NCBI RefSeq assembly: GCF_023093595.1
Contig: NZ_JALLIK010000097.1
Coordinates: 1-64,000 of the forward strand
Direction: 5' to 3'
DNA length: 64,000 nucleotides
Source: Thauera aromatica_A
GTDB lineage: Bacteria > Pseudomonadota > Gammaproteobacteria > Burkholderiales > Rhodocyclaceae
In this document: positions 9,501 through 16,802 of the stretch, piece after piece
Numbering within the stretch: the first letter of the stretch is position 1
How the letters are laid out: every line of letters starts with the position of its first letter
The notes under the pieces: generated by a model
Database searches by the model: none
The model's input: the letters and a program-made list of their open reading frames with translations, nothing else
Told to the model about the DNA's origin: nothing
Program-made: the position numbers and the translations under genes

Positions 9501-9994
9501 AACTGCTCTGGCAGTCCCTTCGACTTGAAGATGATGCCCAGCAGCGCCAGGCGCACGTTGTCCCCTGCCCCGGCACCGAGCTTGCCGGCTGCCGCATGCA
9601 GCCCGCCGTTGCGCTTGCCTTCGGTGCTCAGCTCCTTGAGCTGGTCTGCGACCGCGTCGGGAAGGTGCGCCAGGCCGCGAGCCGAGGCACCGCCAGGTAG
9701 CTGCAGGTCGGTCCACAGCGCACGCAGCATCTTGGCCAGGTGAGACTTACCCGAGCCGTAGAAGCCGGAAATCCACACCCCAGGCTGTTCGGACTTGGTT
9801 CCGAGGTTGCGCAGGAAGGTCGAGAGGATGGTTTCCATGCCCTTCGCGTACTGGCCATCGCACACGAAGGTTTCGAGCTCGTAACGCAGCACCTCGAGGG
9901 CGGCGGCGGAGTGGTCTTCGGAGACTTCGGCGACACCATTGTTGGCCAGCCGGTTCTGCTCGGGGGATTTGACGTAGATGTCGCGGTTCAGCAC
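6533..9994 (-). CDS. brxC: BrxC, BREX P-loop ATPase
   Basis: A 1153-residue BREX ATPase (DUF499/PglY-like group). Walker A is ISGFYGSGKSHLAKML (GSGKS at ~80-84) and Walker B is LVVLDEVQQYIG (~262-272). The long C-terminal half has helical, Lys/Glu/Ala-rich stretches. BrxC is a core BREX protein thought to form large ATP-dependent assemblies with the other Brx/Pgl proteins; its precise reaction is not settled. It starts with MLNRDIYVKSPEQNRLANNG, a typical opening for the family, 43 nt after brxB. The gene is intact, in contrast to pglZ. The stop lies only 3 nt before the vapBC operator. Confidence 0.93.
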   Translation of the reverse strand: MLNRDIYVKSPEQNRLANNGVAEVSEDHSAAALEVLRYELETFVCDGQYAKGMETILSTFLRNLGTKSEQPGVWISGFYGSGKSHLAKMLRALWTDLQLPGGASARGLAHLPDAVADQLKELSTEGKRNGGLHAAAGKLGAGAGDNVRLALLGIIFKSKGLPEQFAQARFVMWLKHEGLLDAVQSNLEAAGRSFTHELPHLYVSGHLSKALLQASPKMAESESALRQLIKAQFPQVTDVTNDEMVAAIQGALSEGGKFPLTLVVLDEVQQYIGSDAEKAYKVQEVTESLSKHFNGQLLFVGTGQSALSGMPNLQRLMGRFPVQVTLGDWDVENVTRKIILAKKPTAQPEIDRVWRDNLGEISRHLRGTKLEHVTDDEAVITADYPILPVRRRFWENILRTIDATGTVAQLRSQLRVVHEAALETAERPLGHVVSGDFLYDQIAANLVSTAQLSREIFEGVQKFAAGDASSQRKARLLKLIYLINKLPAEKALAIGLKPTEDVLADLLVTDLKGGSTELRRTIPALLDELQEKDHLVMALDGPNGAEYHLQTRESSAWYDEFRAQESQLKASPQNVEVKRAEFFKTRFRAVLSKVRAVQGSAPEVRTLSACFDEALPKDHDKALYLWIQDGWQTDEKSVIAEARMKSAENPTLFAYLPAQSKTDLANAIVTLEAAKATLSRKGTPNTEEGRNAQRSMESRQRNAEKEIETLLNTLFAGVRVFQAGGQELTQGNDLAERLNAAVKSSVIRLYREFDVADQKGWDKVLDEARKGNAEAMRAINHLQEPKSHPVCQKIVGFLGAGKKGADIRENFESPPYGWPRDTIDGALYILLATGELKARDTAHKAVDAKSLERSKLTQTFFEPESVNITPIQKIKIRGLFQNLGIGCQPGEELAKAPAFITKLKTLAAAAGGPAPQPEPPSAAAVTALEQASGNDLLLELVSKADELTALAKQWEQTAQLIQKRLPLWNQLDALLDYATSLGPYADLKAEVAAISAQRSLLAEPDPVRPVLERATDTLRKALTAKLDAYRAEHEAQMAQLEADSNWQKLDGEKHAALIRAHHIDPPATLDISTAERLADALDDCDLQRWIERTQALTTRFAAVRMDAAKLLKPNVVQVKLPQRTLNDVDEVRSWLAEVEQLLLAQVAKGPLTF

Positions 9995-10037
9995 AGCGTG
10001 TTCCCTTGTTCTTGTTGTGACTGCAGCTCCGTGTTGC

Positions 10038-10604
10038 TCAGGCTTCCTTGGCCAGCAGCGGCACGGCGAGGTAGTTCCAGCCGTCGCGCGCGTCGAGCAG
10101 CCGGTAGGCGTGGTTCTCCGGGTGGTACTCGCCGGGGAAGAAGACCACCAGGCGACCGCCCACCGCGTCCTTGATCCCTTCCACGACCGAGGAGACGCGC
10201 GCCAGTCCGAAGAGGCTGCCCACGCCCATCAGGGCCACCACCGTGCTCGGCGTCGCCTCGGCGGCAAGGGTCGTTTTGATGCGCTCGACCAGGTCGTGGA
10301 CGAACTCGACGATTTCGCCGGCCTGATAACCGGTGAGGTCCTCCGGGCAGTCGAAATAGGCGTCGCGATATTCCTGCGCCGCCATCCACTCGGGGAAGGC
10401 GTTGGTGACATCGAGGAGCAGCCATTCATGGCCGGCCTCGATCGTGACCAGGCGGAACTCGTCGATATGCGCCCGCAGCCGCAGCTCGTCGGTCTTGTCG
10501 TAGACCGCGAAGATGACGCGCTGGATGGCCGCCAGGCCACCCGCCCACGGCACCGAGATGTGCGCCCGATAAGCGCCGACCAGTTTGCCAAGCTTGCTAC
10601 TCAT
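10038..10604 (-). CDS. brxB: BrxB, DUF1788 BREX protein
   Basis: A 188-residue protein of the DUF1788 type, the usual length and position for BrxB. Typical pieces are VIFAVYDKTDELRLRAHIDEF, LLLDVTNAFPEWMA, a GSLFGLARVSSVVEGI segment and VVFFPGEYHPENHAYRLLDARDGWNY near the end. It overlaps the end of brxA by 8 nt (10597-10604) and precedes brxC. BrxB is a core component of type 1-like BREX; its biochemical role is not established. The gene appears complete. Confidence 0.9.
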   Translation of the reverse strand: MSSKLGKLVGAYRAHISVPWAGGLAAIQRVIFAVYDKTDELRLRAHIDEFRLVTIEAGHEWLLLDVTNAFPEWMAAQEYRDAYFDCPEDLTGYQAGEIVEFVHDLVERIKTTLAAEATPSTVVALMGVGSLFGLARVSSVVEGIKDAVGGRLVVFFPGEYHPENHAYRLLDARDGWNYLAVPLLAKEA

Positions 10605-11376
10605 GCAGCCACTGCTCCTCTTCGGCAGTCAGGAACCCCGGGAAGCGGACTTCCTTGACCCCGCCCGCGTTCAGGAAAACGATTTGCCCACGATGCGAGG
10701 CCGAGTTCGCCAGGGCCTCGAGCTCACTCGGCGAGCAGCACAACAGCGTCATCCAGTGCGAGGAGAACAGCCGCTGCCCCGAGAGCCCTTCAAGATGACT
10801 CAAGAATAAAGCATAGGTGATGTTGGTTGGCGTGACTTTTGGCGCTGTGCGAACCTTTCGCACCTTACCTGCCATGAAGCCGGCCTGCGTCCAGCTCCCG
10901 TTGATGTTCTGCGCGAGGGACTTGAGCGAGGCGGCACTGAAACGGTCGGGCTCGTCTGACGCGATGAGCGCCTCCAGCTCCTCGCGGCGCACGCTTTCGC
11001 CTTCGGCCTTGGCGAGCACGAAGGCTTCCGACAACCGGAGCAACGGATCGCGCACGAGGGCAAGCATGAGGGCGAGCACGGGCCGGGCTGTTTCGTCCAG
11101 AGTCCAGAGCTTTCGAAAAACCCGGAACACAGGAATGGCAGGGTCTAATCCATAGAGTTCGACGAGATGACCGAAGGTAAGCTGGCGTGATTTTTGTGTC
11201 GGTTTGCCGAGGATATTGAGATTGACCACTTCATCCCGGTAGCCGTTATGGACGGTGTTCGGTGAGGTGTGCTCGAAAAGGAGCATGAGCTCGTCGAGCA
11301 TCATCGTGCGGGCCGCATGCGTGCCGCCGCGACCAAGCCGGTAGCCGAACTTGATGAGGAATTCGTTTGAAATCAC
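10597..11376 (-). CDS. brxA: BrxA, DUF1819 inner-membrane-inhibitor-like BREX protein
   Basis: The first gene of the BREX set, 259 residues, DUF1819 type. The family is small, helical and DNA-binding in studied members. The start is a GTG at 11374-11376 (reads M-ISNEFLIKFGYRLGRGG) with AAGGA just upstream. It lies only 30 nt after the stop of the methyltransferase gene of the housekeeping operon, leaving no room for a full promoter between them. Any dedicated BREX promoter must lie inside that upstream gene, or the island is read through from it. Coding GC is lower than in the neighbouring operon. Note the name is shared with unrelated bacilliredoxins. Confidence 0.9.
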   Translation of the reverse strand: MISNEFLIKFGYRLGRGGTHAARTMMLDELMLLFEHTSPNTVHNGYRDEVVNLNILGKPTQKSRQLTFGHLVELYGLDPAIPVFRVFRKLWTLDETARPVLALMLALVRDPLLRLSEAFVLAKAEGESVRREELEALIASDEPDRFSAASLKSLAQNINGSWTQAGFMAGKVRKVRTAPKVTPTNITYALFLSHLEGLSGQRLFSSHWMTLLCCSPSELEALANSASHRGQIVFLNAGGVKEVRFPGFLTAEEEQWLHE

Positions 11377-11406
11377 AGGTCCTTGGCAGACATGCAGCGA
11401 CTGGTA

Positions 11407-12213
11407 TCAGCCGGGAGCGCGGTCATGCAGCAGCGCGCGCTGGCGGCGCTGTTCGAACAGGCATACGGCGACCGCGGCGCCGACGTTGAGCGATTCGATG
11501 CCGCCCGCCATCGGGATCAGCACGCGCTGGTCGGCGGCGGCGAGCAGCGCGGGCGACAGCCCCTGGCCTTCGGCGCCGAACAGCCAGGCGACGGGGCCGG
11601 CGAGATCGAGCGCATACAGCGGCCGGGCGCCCTCGCCCAGCGCTGTCGCCAAGCGGCGGCCGGGATAAGCGGCGAGTCGGGATACGGCGTCGGCATGTTC
11701 TTCGATCCGCAGCACGAACTGTGCCCCCATCCCCGCGCGCAAGGCCCGCGGCGACCAGGCCTGGGTGCAGCCCGCGGTAAGCAGCGCATGGCCGATGCCG
11801 GCCGCCGCCGCGGTGCGCAGGATGGTGCCGAGGTTGCCGGGGTCCTGCACCCCGTCGAGCACGATGAGATCCCCGTCCAGCGCCCGTGGCGGCGCAGTGG
11901 GCGGCAGGTCGATCACGGCGAGCAGCCCGGAAGGGGCGTCGACCGGGCTGACGTGGGCGAACAGCGTGTCGGTGAGCAGGATGCGCTCGGTCGCGGACGG
12001 CGCGCGTTCGAGCAGGGCGCAATGTTCGGCGCGCAACAATCCGGACTCGGACACGATCAGGGCCTTCAGCGGCCACTGCGCGGCGAGCGCGGCATCGACG
12101 AGGTGGGCGCCGTCGAGCACGGTCTCGCCGGACTTGCGCCGCTCGCGCGCCGAGTGGGCGAGCGCGTGCAGGCGCTTGACCGTAGGGTTGTCGCGGGCGC
12201 GGATCGCCTTCAC
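11407..12213 (-). CDS. TrmH/SpoU-family RNA 2'-O-methyltransferase
   Basis: A SpoU-type (SPOUT knot) RNA ribose methyltransferase, 268 residues from a GTG start at 12213. An N-terminal substrate-binding part (RARDNPTVKRLHALAHSARE, LDGAHLVDAAL) is followed by the catalytic knot. Motif 1 is LDGVQDPGNLGTILRTAAA, motif 2 is LFGAEGQGLS, and motif 3 is IPMAGGIESLNVGAAVAV. The GTG overlaps the rnhB stop (GTGA), so translation is coupled. The target nucleotide (23S rRNA or tRNA) cannot be told from sequence. It is the last gene of the lpx-rnhB operon; brxA begins 30 nt downstream. A longer upstream frame exists but lies inside rnhB and is rejected. Confidence 0.88.
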   Translation of the reverse strand: MKAIRARDNPTVKRLHALAHSARERRKSGETVLDGAHLVDAALAAQWPLKALIVSESGLLRAEHCALLERAPSATERILLTDTLFAHVSPVDAPSGLLAVIDLPPTAPPRALDGDLIVLDGVQDPGNLGTILRTAAAAGIGHALLTAGCTQAWSPRALRAGMGAQFVLRIEEHADAVSRLAAYPGRRLATALGEGARPLYALDLAGPVAWLFGAEGQGLSPALLAAADQRVLIPMAGGIESLNVGAAVAVCLFEQRRQRALLHDRAPG

Positions 12214-12848
12214 GGTGCCGGCGGGCGTCCCAGCAGCTTGCGCACCGGGGCGAAGCTGCGGCGGTAGAAGTCGGCGACGCCGTGCGCCTGCAGCGCGGCG
12301 AGGTGCGCCGCGGTGGGATAGCCCTTGTGCGCGGCGAGGCCGTATTGCGGCCACTGCGCGTCGAGCGTGCGCATCGCCGCATCGCGCGCGGTCTTGGCCA
12401 GGATGGAGGCGGCCGAGATCGCCGCTTCGGTGGCATCGCCCTTGACGATCGCGCGCGCCGGGTACGGCAGCGCCGGGCAGCGGTTGCCGTCGATCCGCAC
12501 TTCGCCGGGGGCGCCGCAGCGCCCCAGGTCGAGCGCCATCACCGCGCGCTGCATCGCCAGCAAAGTGGCGTGGAGGATGTTCAGGCGGTCGATCTCCTCG
12601 ACGCTGGCTTCGGCCACCGCCCACGCCAGGGCGTGGGTGCGGATCAGCGGCGCGAGGCGGTCGCGGGCCGCTTCGCTAAGCTTTTTCGAATCGGCGAGGC
12701 CGGCGATCGGGCGCGCCGGATCGAGGATCACCGCGGCGGCGACCACCGGCCCGCACAGCGGCCCGCGGCCGGCTTCGTCGACGCCGCAGACGAGCACGGG
12801 CGCCTGGCCGGCGGCCGGCAGGTCCGGAGCGAACAGGTCCGGGGTCAT
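12210..12848 (-). CDS. rnhB: ribonuclease HII
   Basis: A 212-residue RNase HII that nicks RNA in RNA-DNA hybrids, including single embedded ribonucleotides. The signature CGVDEAGRGPLCGPVVAAAV supplies the first Asp-Glu pair; LADSKKLSEAARD, VRIDGNRCP and KGDATEAAISAASILAK complete the active site and hybrid-binding loop. It ends with HKGYPTAAHLAAL. It overlaps lpxB by 4 nt (12845-12848) and the downstream methyltransferase gene by 4 nt, so it is embedded in a tight operon. rnhB after lpxB is the usual order in proteobacteria. Confidence 0.96.
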   Translation of the reverse strand: MTPDLFAPDLPAAGQAPVLVCGVDEAGRGPLCGPVVAAAVILDPARPIAGLADSKKLSEAARDRLAPLIRTHALAWAVAEASVEEIDRLNILHATLLAMQRAVMALDLGRCGAPGEVRIDGNRCPALPYPARAIVKGDATEAAISAASILAKTARDAAMRTLDAQWPQYGLAAHKGYPTAAHLAALQAHGVADFYRRSFAPVRKLLGRPPAP

Positions 12849-13996
12849 GCGCCGGCGCCTTTCAGATAAGGCAGGATCGCCGCCGCCGCCTTGGCCGCGG
12901 TGTCCTGGCGCAGGCTCAGGTGGAGTTCGGCGAAGCGCGCTTCGAGCGCGGCGCGGCGGCGATCGTCGGCGAGCCAGGCTTCAAGCGCGGTGGCGAGTTT
13001 TTCCGGCTCGGCGTCGTCCTGCAGCAGCTCGGGAACGATGCCTTCGTTGCACAGGATGTTCGGCAGCCCCACCCAGGGCAGGTAGGCCAGGCGCTTCATC
13101 AGCCGGTACTGCCACTTGCCGATGCGGTAGGTGATGACCATCGGCCGCTTGAGCAGCGCGGCCTCCAGGCTGGCGGTGCCGCTCGCCACCAGGACCACGT
13201 CGGCGGCGGTCATCGCTTCCACCGCCTGTCCGGGCAGGATGCGGATCGGCAGGTCGGCGGCCTGGGTGCGGCGCATGGCGTCGTCGAACAGCTGGCGCGT
13301 TTCCGGCGTCGCCAGCGGAACGAGAAAGCGCACCGCGGGGTTACGTGCGAGCAGGCGGCGCGCGGTGCCGATATAGGTGTCGGCGAGGTTGCGCACTTCC
13401 GACTGGCGGCTGCCGGGGAGCAGCGCGACGACCGGCCCCGCGCCGTCCACCCCGAGCGCGGCGCGCGCGGCGGCACGGTCGGGGTGCAGCGGGAAGACAT
13501 CGGCGAGCGGATGGCCGACGTAGCTCACCGCCACGCCGGCGCGCTCGTAGAGGACGGGCTCGAACGGGAACAGGCACAGCATGTGCGACACCGCGCGCGC
13601 GATGCGCTTGATCCGCCCGCCGCGCCAGGCCCAGATCGACGGGCTGACGAAGTGGATCGCCGGGATCCCGGCGTCCTTGGCCCGGCCCTCGAGCCAGAGG
13701 TTGAAGTCGGGGGCGTCGACGCCGATGAAGGCGGCCGGGCGCTCGGCACGGATCTGCGCCAGCAGCGTGCGGCGGATTGCGGACAGTTCACGGTAGCGCT
13801 TGAGCGCATCGACGTAACCATGGACGGCGAGGCGCTCGCACGGCCAGCGCGCATCGAAGCCTTCGGCGATCATCTTCGGGCCGCCGATGCCGAAGAACTC
13901 GGCCTCGGGCAGGTGGCGGCGCAGGGCGCGGATGAGGTGGCTGGCAAGCAGGTCGCCGGAAGCTTCGCCGGCGACCATGGCGATGCGGACGGTCAT
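12845..13996 (-). CDS. lpxB: lipid-A-disaccharide synthase
   Basis: A 383-residue GT-B glycosyltransferase. It joins UDP-2,3-diacylglucosamine to 2,3-diacylglucosamine-1-phosphate to give the lipid A disaccharide on the cytoplasmic face of the inner membrane. It opens with MTVRIAMVAGEASGDLLA, then FFGIGGPKMIAEGFD, SPSIWAWRGGRIKRIAR, LLPGSRQSEV and SGTASLEAALLKRPMV near the sugar-nucleotide site. The start at 13996 is chosen because it gives the canonical N-terminus; the frame is open further upstream only as a shadow of lpxA. The stop overlaps rnhB by 4 nt. Confidence 0.96.
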   Translation of the reverse strand: MTVRIAMVAGEASGDLLASHLIRALRRHLPEAEFFGIGGPKMIAEGFDARWPCERLAVHGYVDALKRYRELSAIRRTLLAQIRAERPAAFIGVDAPDFNLWLEGRAKDAGIPAIHFVSPSIWAWRGGRIKRIARAVSHMLCLFPFEPVLYERAGVAVSYVGHPLADVFPLHPDRAAARAALGVDGAGPVVALLPGSRQSEVRNLADTYIGTARRLLARNPAVRFLVPLATPETRQLFDDAMRRTQAADLPIRILPGQAVEAMTAADVVLVASGTASLEAALLKRPMVITYRIGKWQYRLMKRLAYLPWVGLPNILCNEGIVPELLQDDAEPEKLATALEAWLADDRRRAALEARFAELHLSLRQDTAAKAAAAILPYLKGAGA

Positions 13997-14009
13997 CGCG
14001 TCGGGGCGC

Positions 14010-14780
14010 TCAGCGCACCAGGCCGCGCCCGGATTCGGCGATGAATTCGGCGAACGGCGCGGCTTCGGCGTGCCCGGCGACGATTTCGGCGACGCGCGCG
14101 CGGGCTTCGTCGAGCGACAGGCCGGAACGGTACAGCGCACGGTAAGCGCGCTTGATCGCGGCGATGCCGTCGACGCTGTAGCCGCGCCGCTTGAGGCCTT
14201 CGCTGTTGATGCCGTGGGGCTTGGCCGGATTGCCGGCGACGGTGACGAAAGGCGGCAGGTCCTGCAGCAGCACGGTGCCGACGCCGCAGAAACTGTGCGC
14301 GCCGACGCGGCAGAACTGGTGCACACCGGTGAAGCCGCCGAGGATCGCCCAGTCGCCGACATGGACGTGGCCGGCGAGGGTGGCGTTGTTGGCGAAGATG
14401 GTATGGTCACCGACTTGGCAGTCGTGGGCGATGTGCACGTAGGCCATGATCCAGTTGTCGCTGCCGACGCGGGTGACGTGGGCGTCCTGGCTGGTGCCGA
14501 CATTGAACGAGCAGAACTCGCGGATCGTGTTGCGGTCGCCGATCTCGAGCCGGGTGGGCTCGGCGTCGTACTTCTTGTCCTGCGGGCTGGCGCCGATCGA
14601 GCAGAACTGGAAGATCTCGTTGTCGCGGCCGATGCGGGTATGGCCTTCGATGACCACGTGCGGACCGATACGGGTGCCGTCGCCGATCTCGGCGTGCTCG
14701 CCGACGATCGAGTAGGCGCCGACGCTGACGCCGGCCCCGAGCTTCGCGCCGGGATGGATGAGAGCGGTGGGGTGGATCAT
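14010..14780 (-). CDS. lpxA: UDP-N-acetylglucosamine acyltransferase
   Basis: A 256-residue left-handed beta-helix acyltransferase that adds the first 3-hydroxyacyl chain to UDP-GlcNAc in lipid A synthesis. Hexapeptide repeats run through the first ~180 residues, including HPTALIHPGAKLGAGVSVG, AYVHIAHDCQVGDHTIFANN with the catalytic His, and GGFTGVHQFCRVG. A helical C-terminal trimer domain follows. The length is normal. The start overlaps the fabZ stop by 4 nt, and lpxB begins 13 nt downstream. Confidence 0.97.
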   Translation of the reverse strand: MIHPTALIHPGAKLGAGVSVGAYSIVGEHAEIGDGTRIGPHVVIEGHTRIGRDNEIFQFCSIGASPQDKKYDAEPTRLEIGDRNTIREFCSFNVGTSQDAHVTRVGSDNWIMAYVHIAHDCQVGDHTIFANNATLAGHVHVGDWAILGGFTGVHQFCRVGAHSFCGVGTVLLQDLPPFVTVAGNPAKPHGINSEGLKRRGYSVDGIAAIKRAYRALYRSGLSLDEARARVAEIVAGHAEAAPFAEFIAESGRGLVR

Positions 14781-15211
14781 AGGGTCTTCAGCGCGCACAT
14801 CAACTCGGCCTCGGTCGCGACGTCGCCGTCGACGCGGGCCACGCCCCTGTACTTGTAGATGTTGCGCTTGCTCTGGGTGATCTCGACGTCGAAGATCAGC
14901 TGGTCGCCGGGCACCACCGGACGCTTGAAGCGCACGCTGTCGATGCCGGCGAAGTACACCACGGAGTTTTCGTCGGGCTTGACGCCCATGCTCTTGAACG
15001 ACAGCACCGCAGCGGCCTGGGCCATCGCCTCCACGATCAGCACCCCCGGCATTACCGGATGGTGGGGAAAGTGCCCCGGAAAAAAGGGCTCGTTGATGGT
15101 CACGTTCTTCAGCGCCTTGATGCGCTTGCCTTCTTCGATCTCGAGTACCCGGTCGATCAGCAGGAAGGGATAGCGGTGCGGCAGGTACTCGATGATTTCG
15201 TTGATGTTCAT
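14777..15211 (-). CDS. fabZ: 3-hydroxyacyl-ACP dehydratase FabZ
   Basis: A 144-residue hot-dog-fold dehydratase that removes water from 3-hydroxyacyl-ACP in fatty-acid elongation. It competes with LpxA and LpxD for the same precursor pool. The active-site block is FPGHFPHHPVMPGVLIVEAM (His47 and Glu61). The start ATG at 15211 gives MNINEIIEYLPHRYPFLLID, the classic FabZ opening. It sits between lpxD (8 nt gap) and lpxA (4-nt overlap), the usual arrangement, which ties membrane phospholipid and lipid A synthesis together. Confidence 0.97.
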   Translation of the reverse strand: MNINEIIEYLPHRYPFLLIDRVLEIEEGKRIKALKNVTINEPFFPGHFPHHPVMPGVLIVEAMAQAAAVLSFKSMGVKPDENSVVYFAGIDSVRFKRPVVPGDQLIFDVEITQSKRNIYKYRGVARVDGDVATEAELMCALKTL

Positions 15212-15219
15212 GGTGTGGT

Positions 15220-16254
15220 TCAGTCTGGATTGCGGCCGTTCCGACCGTCGTGCGGGTGTTCGAGGGCGCGTACACGCGTCGCAAGCGCATCGAGGCGGCG
15301 CAGGTGAGCGAAATTGCGTACCCATTCGGTGTGGCTCTGGACAGGCAGGCTGGCCGTATAGACACCCGGTCGGGTGATCGATTTGCTCACCAGAGTGCCG
15401 GCGGAAATGACGACATCATCGCAGATGGAAAGGTGGCCGATGATCCCGGCCTGGCCGCCGATCATGCAGCGCGCCCCGATCTGAGTGCTGCCGGCGATGC
15501 CGACACAGCCGGCGATCGCAGTGTATTGGCCGATGCGCACGTTGTGGGCGATCTGGATCTGGTTGTCGAGCTTGCAGCCGTCGCCGATCACGGTGTCGTC
15601 GAGCGCGCCGCGGTCGATGGTGGTGTTGGCGCCGATTTCGACCTCATTGCCGATGACGACCCGGCCGACCTGCGGAATCTTGACCCAGCGCCCGGACTTT
15701 TCACGGGCGAAGCCGAAGCCGTCGGCGCCGATCACCGCGCCGGCATGGACGATGCAGTTCTCGCCGATGACGCAGTCGTGGTAGATCGTCACGCGCGGCG
15801 CCAGCCGGGTGCCCTGCCCGATGCGGGCGCCGCGGCCGACGTGGCAGCCGGCGCCGACCACGACACCGTCACCGAGTTCGACGCCCGCCTCGATCGAGGC
15901 GCCGGGGCCGATCTCGACCGTCGGCGGCACGGCGCAGGCGACGACTGCGTGCGGATGCACGCCGGGCTGCGGCACCGGCAGGGGAGAGAACAGCTGGGCA
16001 ACGCGCGCGAAATACAGATAAGGATCGGGGGTGACGATACGCGGCCGGTCGACGAGCAGATCGGCCGCGTCCGGCGCGACGATTACCGCGCTCGCCGCGC
16101 TGCGCTGCAGCTGCGGCAGGTACTTGCGGTTGGCGAGGAAGGCCAGGTCGCCCTCCCCGGCCTGCTCCAGCGTGGCGACGCGGCGTATCTCGACACCGGC
16201 ATCGCCGACCAGCGCGCCGCCGAGCCGCGCCACCAGTTCGTCGAGACGGAACAT
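15220..16254 (-). CDS. lpxD: UDP-3-O-(3-hydroxyacyl)glucosamine N-acyltransferase
   Basis: A 344-residue enzyme that adds the second acyl chain in lipid A synthesis. The N-terminal uridine-binding domain (FRLDELVARLGGALVGD, LAFLANRKYLPQL) is followed by hexapeptide repeats. These include GADGFGFAREKSGRWVKIPQ and NQIQIAHNVRIGQYTAIAG with the catalytic His. A C-terminal helix (VRNFAHLRRLDALATRVRAL) completes the trimer. Length and order (skp-lpxD-fabZ-lpxA) are standard. The gene starts 12 nt after the skp stop. Confidence 0.97.
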   Translation of the reverse strand: MFRLDELVARLGGALVGDAGVEIRRVATLEQAGEGDLAFLANRKYLPQLQRSAASAVIVAPDAADLLVDRPRIVTPDPYLYFARVAQLFSPLPVPQPGVHPHAVVACAVPPTVEIGPGASIEAGVELGDGVVVGAGCHVGRGARIGQGTRLAPRVTIYHDCVIGENCIVHAGAVIGADGFGFAREKSGRWVKIPQVGRVVIGNEVEIGANTTIDRGALDDTVIGDGCKLDNQIQIAHNVRIGQYTAIAGCVGIAGSTQIGARCMIGGQAGIIGHLSICDDVVISAGTLVSKSITRPGVYTASLPVQSHTEWVRNFAHLRRLDALATRVRALEHPHDGRNGRNPD

Positions 16255-16266
16255 GCGGGCGTGGCT

Positions 16267-16767
16267 TTACTTGGCCTCGGACAGGGCCTTGATGACCTTG
16301 TCGGTGACGTCGATCTTCGGGCTGGCGTAAACCGCTTCCTGGAAGATGATGTCGTAGCTTTCGCTCTCGGCGATCTGCTTGACCGTGCGGTTGGCCTTGT
16401 CCAGCACCGAGGCGAGTTCCTCGTTGCGGCGCTGGTTGAGGTCCTCGCGGAATTCGCGCTGCTTGCGCTGGAAGTCGCGGTTGAGCTCGCCCAATGCGCG
16501 CTCTTTGGTGCGCCGGTCGCTGTCGGCCATGGTCGTGCCGTTGCGCTCGAGTTCTTCCTGCATGGACTGGAGGTCCTTCGCCAGGCGCTGCAGTTCCTGG
16601 TCGCGCTTTTCGAATTCCTTCTCCAGTCGCTGCTGGGCGCGCACGGCGGGTGCGGCCTCGCGCATCACGCGATCGGAATTGACAAAGCCGATCTTCGTCT
16701 CGGCGATGGCGACCTGGGAAATGCCGACCAGCGCGGCGGCCACCAGGGAGAGGGTGCGGACGTTCAC
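16267..16767 (-). CDS. skp: Skp/OmpH periplasmic chaperone
   Basis: A 166-residue periplasmic chaperone that carries unfolded outer-membrane proteins to the Bam complex. A Sec signal peptide (MNVRTLSLVAAALVGISQVAIA, cut after residue ~22) is followed by KIGFVNSDRVMREA and a long charged coiled coil (residues ~45-130) that forms the tentacles. The C-terminal strand IDVTDKVIKALSEAK closes the body. It lies between bamA and lpxD, 35 nt after bamA, which matches its partner role. Confidence 0.94.
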   Translation of the reverse strand: MNVRTLSLVAAALVGISQVAIAETKIGFVNSDRVMREAAPAVRAQQRLEKEFEKRDQELQRLAKDLQSMQEELERNGTTMADSDRRTKERALGELNRDFQRKQREFREDLNQRRNEELASVLDKANRTVKQIAESESYDIIFQEAVYASPKIDVTDKVIKALSEAK

Positions 16768-16802
16768 TTATGCCTCCGGATGAAGCTTGATGTTGTGGTC
16801 AA

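Noticed and set aside
7109..9700. An 863-codon plus-strand frame opposite brxC
   Set aside because: Antisense shadow of brxC; no motif and no ribosome-binding site, while brxC has clear Walker A and B motifs.
12214..12624. Longer N-terminus for the TrmH/SpoU-type methyltransferase
   Set aside because: The extra sequence is an out-of-frame reading of rnhB; the GTG at 12213 gives the family start and a GTGA coupling.
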